6,247 nucleotides of DNA, taken from assembly GCA_946480125.1 (NCBI GenBank), contig CAMLIY010000183.1, forward strand, positions 1 through 6,247. Direction: 5' to 3'. Shown piece by piece: positions 3,850 through 6,247 of this stretch. Position numbers and translations under genes: made by a program. A model generated the notes under the pieces. It had not been told where the DNA came from. It ran no database searches and saw nothing but the letters and a program-made list of their open reading frames with translations. Origin of the DNA: an uncultured Asticcacaulis sp. (GTDB lineage Bacteria; Pseudomonadota; Alphaproteobacteria; Caulobacterales; Caulobacteraceae). How positions within the stretch are numbered: position 1 is the stretch's first letter; each line of letters begins with the position of its first letter.

Positions 3850-5688
3850 CTACTCCACCGTTACCGACTTTGCCAAATTGCGCGGCTGATCAACATCCGT
3901 GCCCTTATGGACGGCGGTATGATAGGCCAGGAGCTGGATCGGCACGGAATAGATGAGGGCGGCGATAAACGGATCACAGTCCGGCGCCTTGATGACTTTC
4001 AGTGACTTCGCAGCATCGCCGGATAGGGTCGGCACCTTTTGCGGCACATTGGTGATCATGATCACACGGCCGCCACGCGCCGCCACCTCCTGCACATTGG
4101 AAGCGGTCTTCTCGAACAGCTCATCATCCGGCGCGATCACTACCACCGGCGTGTTTTCGTCAATCAGGGCGATCGGGCCGTGCTTCAGCTCGCCGGCGGC
4201 ATAACCTTCGGCATGGATATAGCTGATTTCCTTGAGCTTGAGCGCGCCTTCCAGCGCCAGCGGATATGTTTCGCCACGACCGAGATAGATGACATCACGC
4301 GCCTTGGACAGTTCGTAAGATGTGCGGGCGATGTCGCTGTCCATGCCGAGCGCTTCAGCGATCAGACCGGGGGCTTCGAGCAGAGTCTGGACGAGGCGCG
4401 CTTCCTCAGAGGCATCGATCCGGCCACGTTGACGGGCCGCGCAAACGACCAGAGACAGCATGGCCGACAATTGCGCGGTAAAAGCCTTGGTCGAGGCGAC
4501 GCCGATTTCCGGACCGGCATGGGTGGGCCACAGAAGATCAGCCTCACGCGCCATGGTCGATGAGTGGACATTGACCAGGGCGGCGGTCATCAGGCCCTGA
4601 TCCTTGCACCAGCGCAGGGCGGCCAGTGTATCGGCGGTCTCGCCCGATTGTGACACAGCCACAGCCAGAGTGCCGGGCGTCAAAGCCGGTGTGCGATAGC
4701 GGAATTCCGAGGCGACCTCGACATCGACCGGCAATCCGGCCAGTTTTTCAAAAGCGTAGCGCGCGATCGAACCGGCATAATAGGCGGTGCCGCAGGCAAT
4801 GATCTGTATGCGGACGATTTTTGAGAAATCGACCCCAGCCTTGATATCGGCGCGTACGGCCTGTGCCACCGGATCGAGATAGGCGGAAAAAGTGCGCTGG
4901 CAGCTTTCCGGCTGCTCATGGACTTCCTTTTCCATGAAGTGACGATAACTGCCCTTTTCGACCAGCGCGGCCGAGGCCGAGACGGTGACGATCGGGCGAT
5001 TGACCAGAAAGCCGCCAGCATCACGCACTTCGGCGCTGTCCTTCTTCAGGATCACCCAGTCGCCTTCTTCGAGATAGGTGACGCGCTGGGTAAAGGGGCC
5101 AACGGCCAGCGCATCGGAGCCGAGATACATTTCATCCTCACCCCAGCCGATGACCAGCGGCGAGCCACGACGGGCGCCGAGCAGGGTGTTATCTTCGCCC
5201 TCGACCAGAATGGCCAGGGCATAGGCGCCGTGAAGCTGATCGAGAACGGTCTTGAAGGCGTCTTTCAGTTTCAGGCCGGAGCTAAGCGCGCCGTCGAGCA
5301 GGTGGGCGATGACCTCGGTATCGGTGTCGGATTCAAAGACTTCGCCCTTAGCCTTAAGCGCGGCTTTCAACTCGGCATAGTTTTCGATGATGCCGTTATG
5401 GACGAGCGTTACCTTGCCATAGTGATGCGGATGGGCGTTGGCGACGGTCGGCGCGCCGTGGGTGGCCCAGCGGGTATGGCCAATGCCGGTGGTGCCTGAG
5501 ATCGGGTCTTCCGCGATGACGGCTTCAAGATTGCGTATCTTGCCGGCGGCGCGGCGGCGCGCGATTCCCTCAGCCGTCTGCACGGCGATACCCGCCGAGT
5601 CATAGCCGCGATATTCGAGGCGACGCAGGGATTCCAACAGACGTGGGGCTGCGGGTTCATTGCCGATAATACCGATGATGCCGCACAT
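3850..5688 (-). CDS. glmS: Glutamine--fructose-6-phosphate aminotransferase (isomerising), GlmS
   Basis: A 612-residue cytosolic enzyme that makes glucosamine 6-phosphate from fructose 6-phosphate and glutamine, the first step toward UDP-GlcNAc for peptidoglycan and LPS. The N-terminal glutaminase starts MCGIIGIIGN; Cys2 becomes the N-terminal nucleophile after Met removal. Further marks are GHTRWATHG (70-78), HNGIIEN (97-103) and D123. Two SIS domains follow, with CGTAYYAG (299-306), SQSGETADT (346-354), STKAFTAQ (399-406), EGALKLKEISYIHAEG (480-495) and KHGP (502-505). The C-terminus NLAKSVTVE carries the sugar-binding Lys607. The frame is open 18 codons further upstream (to 5742), but an extension would bury Cys2; ATG 5688 has AAGGA nine bases upstream. 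Length matches E. coli GlmS (609). No glmU is adjacent. The stop lies 56 bp before the module B ArsR gene with no clear terminator. Confidence 0.98.
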   Translation of the reverse strand: MCGIIGIIGNEPAAPRLLESLRRLEYRGYDSAGIAVQTAEGIARRRAAGKIRNLEAVIAEDPISGTTGIGHTRWATHGAPTVANAHPHHYGKVTLVHNGIIENYAELKAALKAKGEVFESDTDTEVIAHLLDGALSSGLKLKDAFKTVLDQLHGAYALAILVEGEDNTLLGARRGSPLVIGWGEDEMYLGSDALAVGPFTQRVTYLEEGDWVILKKDSAEVRDAGGFLVNRPIVTVSASAALVEKGSYRHFMEKEVHEQPESCQRTFSAYLDPVAQAVRADIKAGVDFSKIVRIQIIACGTAYYAGSIARYAFEKLAGLPVDVEVASEFRYRTPALTPGTLAVAVSQSGETADTLAALRWCKDQGLMTAALVNVHSSTMAREADLLWPTHAGPEIGVASTKAFTAQLSAMLSLVVCAARQRGRIDASEEARLVQTLLEAPGLIAEALGMDSDIARTSYELSKARDVIYLGRGETYPLALEGALKLKEISYIHAEGYAAGELKHGPIALIDENTPVVVIAPDDELFEKTASNVQEVAARGGRVIMITNVPQKVPTLSGDAAKSLKVIKAPDCDPFIAALIYSVPIQLLAYHTAVHKGTDVDQPRNLAKSVTVE

Positions 5689-5718
5689 GAGATGGATCCT
5701 TTTCGTCGTTCGCACTAA

Positions 5719-5729
5719 AATTGCAAATT
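5719..5729. repeat. AATTGCAAATT repeat, glmS-proximal copy
   Basis: An exact 11-bp match to 5904-5914, lying 30 bp before the glmS start codon. Its partner is beside the divergent regulator gene. The spacing and AT-rich context suggest a protein-binding site, but in AT-rich DNA an 11-mer match carries limited weight. Confidence 0.4.
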
Positions 5730-5773
5730 TCAAATAGCACATTAAAAATTCGATTGCTATAAATTGGTGTTAC

Positions 5774-5805
5774 AAAAAAAGCCACGAAACGGCGAAACCC
5801 TGCCG
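5774..5805 (-). promoter_or_regulatory. Attenuator-like paired hairpins with T7 run in the presumed glmS leader
   Basis: On the minus strand, hairpin 1 is CGGC (5805-5802) pairing with GCCG (5793-5790). Hairpin 2 pairs the same GCCG with TGGC (5784-5781), including one G-U pair, and is followed at once by seven T (5780-5774). The shared GCCG makes the two folds mutually exclusive, and the second looks like a minimal intrinsic terminator about 90 bases before the glmS ATG. The stems are only 4 bp, so this could be chance. Confidence 0.3.
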
Positions 5806-5824
5806 CAAATTAGGCCTTTAATCG

Positions 5825-5830
5825 ATTATA
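5825..5830 (-). promoter_or_regulatory. Candidate glmS -10 box
   Basis: A perfect TATAAT on the minus strand at 5830-5825, about 137 bp upstream of the glmS start codon. The best -35 at 17 bp is GTCATT, a poor match, so the promoter may depend on an activator or the true start may be elsewhere in this AT-rich region. If used, it gives a leader of about 130 nt containing the hairpins at 5774-5805. Confidence 0.45.
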
Positions 5831-5893
5831 TCCATAAATTGCATACAAATGACGCGAATTATGCGCTTCATTACGGAACCGCTATTGAAAAAC

Positions 5894-5926
5894 GCAATAA
5901 ATTAATTGCAAATTATTGATTGCAAG
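5894..5926. promoter_or_regulatory. Cluster of GCAAT/ATTGC half-sites before the divergent regulator gene
   Basis: GCAAT (5894-5898) and ATTGC (5905-5909) form an inverted repeat with a 6-bp spacer, i.e. a 16-bp symmetric site. The 11-bp word AATTGCAAATT (5904-5914) repeats the copy at 5719-5729, and GATTGCAAG follows at 5918-5926. Similar words occur at 5838 (AATTGCATA) and 5752 (GATTGCTA). The density suggests binding sites for a regulator of one or both divergent genes, possibly the HTH protein itself. Confidence 0.4.
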
Positions 5927-5934
5927 CTTATGAG
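5906..5934 (+). promoter_or_regulatory. Candidate promoter of the HTH regulator gene
   Basis: TTGCAA (5906-5911) and TATGAG (5929-5934) are separated by 17 bp on the plus strand. A start near 5941 would leave a leader of about 23 nt with a strong Shine-Dalgarno. The -35 overlaps the ATTGC half-site cluster, which would suit autorepression. Confidence 0.4.
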
Positions 5935-5963
5935 GCGTCTGTTCACTGCGCAAGGAGCCGGAC

Positions 5964-6247
5964 ATGAGCGAAAGCAAGTGGGAAAAACTGCAAGGTGCGG
6001 TCAATGCATCCGGCATTTCTATCAAGGATGTGGCCGAAGCCGCCTCCATCGCCCAGAGCAGCATATTCCGCGCCATGAATGGCTCGACCAAGGCGCCGCG
6101 TCCGGAAACGGTCGATAAGCTCGAAGCCGCCTTTATTTCCCTGCTCACGCATAAGATCGCCGATTACCGTCAGGCCATGTCGCTTTACGGCTATAATCCT
6201 ATCCGCAACCGCAACGAAGAAATGGCCACCCATATGCCCGCCATGAC
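5964..6247 (+). CDS. Helix-turn-helix transcriptional regulator, N-terminal part (runs off the window)
   Basis: Ninety-four codons are present with no stop before the right edge. The start ATG at 5964 has a textbook AAGGAG (5952-5957) six bases upstream. The peptide begins MSESKWEKLQ. Residues 18-40 (ISIKDVAEAASIAQSSIFRAMNG, split as ISIKDVAEAA then SIAQSSIFRAMNG) form a HTH resembling both LacI-type (IKDVA...S...RA.NG) and Cro/C1-type domains. RPETVDKLEAAF (46-57) then gives the closing helix. The N-terminal lead of 17 residues and the absence of a LacI hinge after residue 57 favour a Cro/C1-like or phage-repressor-like protein. Residues 75-94 contain YGYNPIRNRNEE, which I do not recognise. 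It is divergent from glmS across a shared AT-rich region, so control of glmS is possible but unproven. Confidence 0.85.
   Translation, partial: MSESKWEKLQGAVNASGISIKDVAEAASIAQSSIFRAMNGSTKAPRPETVDKLEAAFISLLTHKIADYRQAMSLYGYNPIRNRNEEMATHMPAM

Noticed and set aside
5689..5742. Eighteen-residue N-terminal extension of GlmS
   Set aside because: GlmS needs cysteine as the mature N-terminal residue, so the start must be the Met just before Cys.
5689..5963. glmS ribozyme or a known riboswitch upstream of glmS
   Set aside because: The glmS ribozyme is known from Firmicutes and nothing here resembles its core; only short 4-bp stems are visible.
5882..6233. Minus-strand open frames at the right end
   Set aside because: They are antisense to the plus-strand HTH gene, which has a strong ribosome binding site and a recognisable HTH.

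Overview
The window reads as chromosomal DNA of an alphaproteobacterium, most likely Caulobacterales (Asticcacaulis- or Caulobacter-like). This is inferred from the GC-rich coding sequence, the protein wording (GlmS, the aminotransferase N-terminus, ArsR/SRPBCC pairs) and a C-rich intergenic palindrome of a style I associate with that order. No database search was possible. There are seven intact or near-intact genes on the minus strand, one partial minus-strand gene at the left edge, and one partial plus-strand gene at the right edge. No tRNA, rRNA, CRISPR array or transposase gene was seen.

Left part (1-1690): the first 31 codons of a class I/II aminotransferase run off the left edge on the minus strand. 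Upstream of it is a 152-bp nearly perfect inverted-repeat element (240-391). Its right end supplies the last sense codon and stop codon of a 12-TM DHA1-type MFS exporter (385-1590). No credible gene lies in 94-384.

Middle part (1687-3850): two ArsR-SRPBCC modules lie on the same strand with opposite internal gene order. Module A is SRPBCC (1985-2464) then ArsR (1687-1995), overlapping by 11 nt with a TTG start. Module B is ArsR (3449-3793) then SRPBCC (2991-3452), overlapping by 4 nt, and is followed by a GFA/CENP-V-fold zinc protein (2529-2942). Each module has its own promoter with palindromic operator candidates: TACATTATGTA plus GTTGC/GCAAC half-sites for A, and two tandem 16-bp ATTAG-N6-CTAAT palindromes for B. 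Module B's promoter is so close to the ATG that its mRNA is probably leaderless. ArsR-SRPBCC pairs are a common but poorly understood arrangement. The reasonable inference is small-molecule-responsive, self-regulating operons, with the MFS exporter and the GFA protein as possible effectors.

Right part (3850-6247): glmS (glucosamine-6-phosphate synthase, 612 aa) has a 275-bp AT-rich upstream region shared with a divergent plus-strand helix-turn-helix regulator that runs off the window. This region holds repeated ATTGC words, an exact 11-bp repeat near each start codon, a TATAAT box for glmS, and two mutually exclusive small hairpins ending in a T7 run in the presumed glmS leader.

The window is mainly ordinary housekeeping and regulatory sequence. 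The parts worth a second look are the paired ArsR-SRPBCC modules and their operators, the probably leaderless ArsR mRNA, the inverted-repeat element capturing a stop codon, and the glmS/HTH intergenic region.
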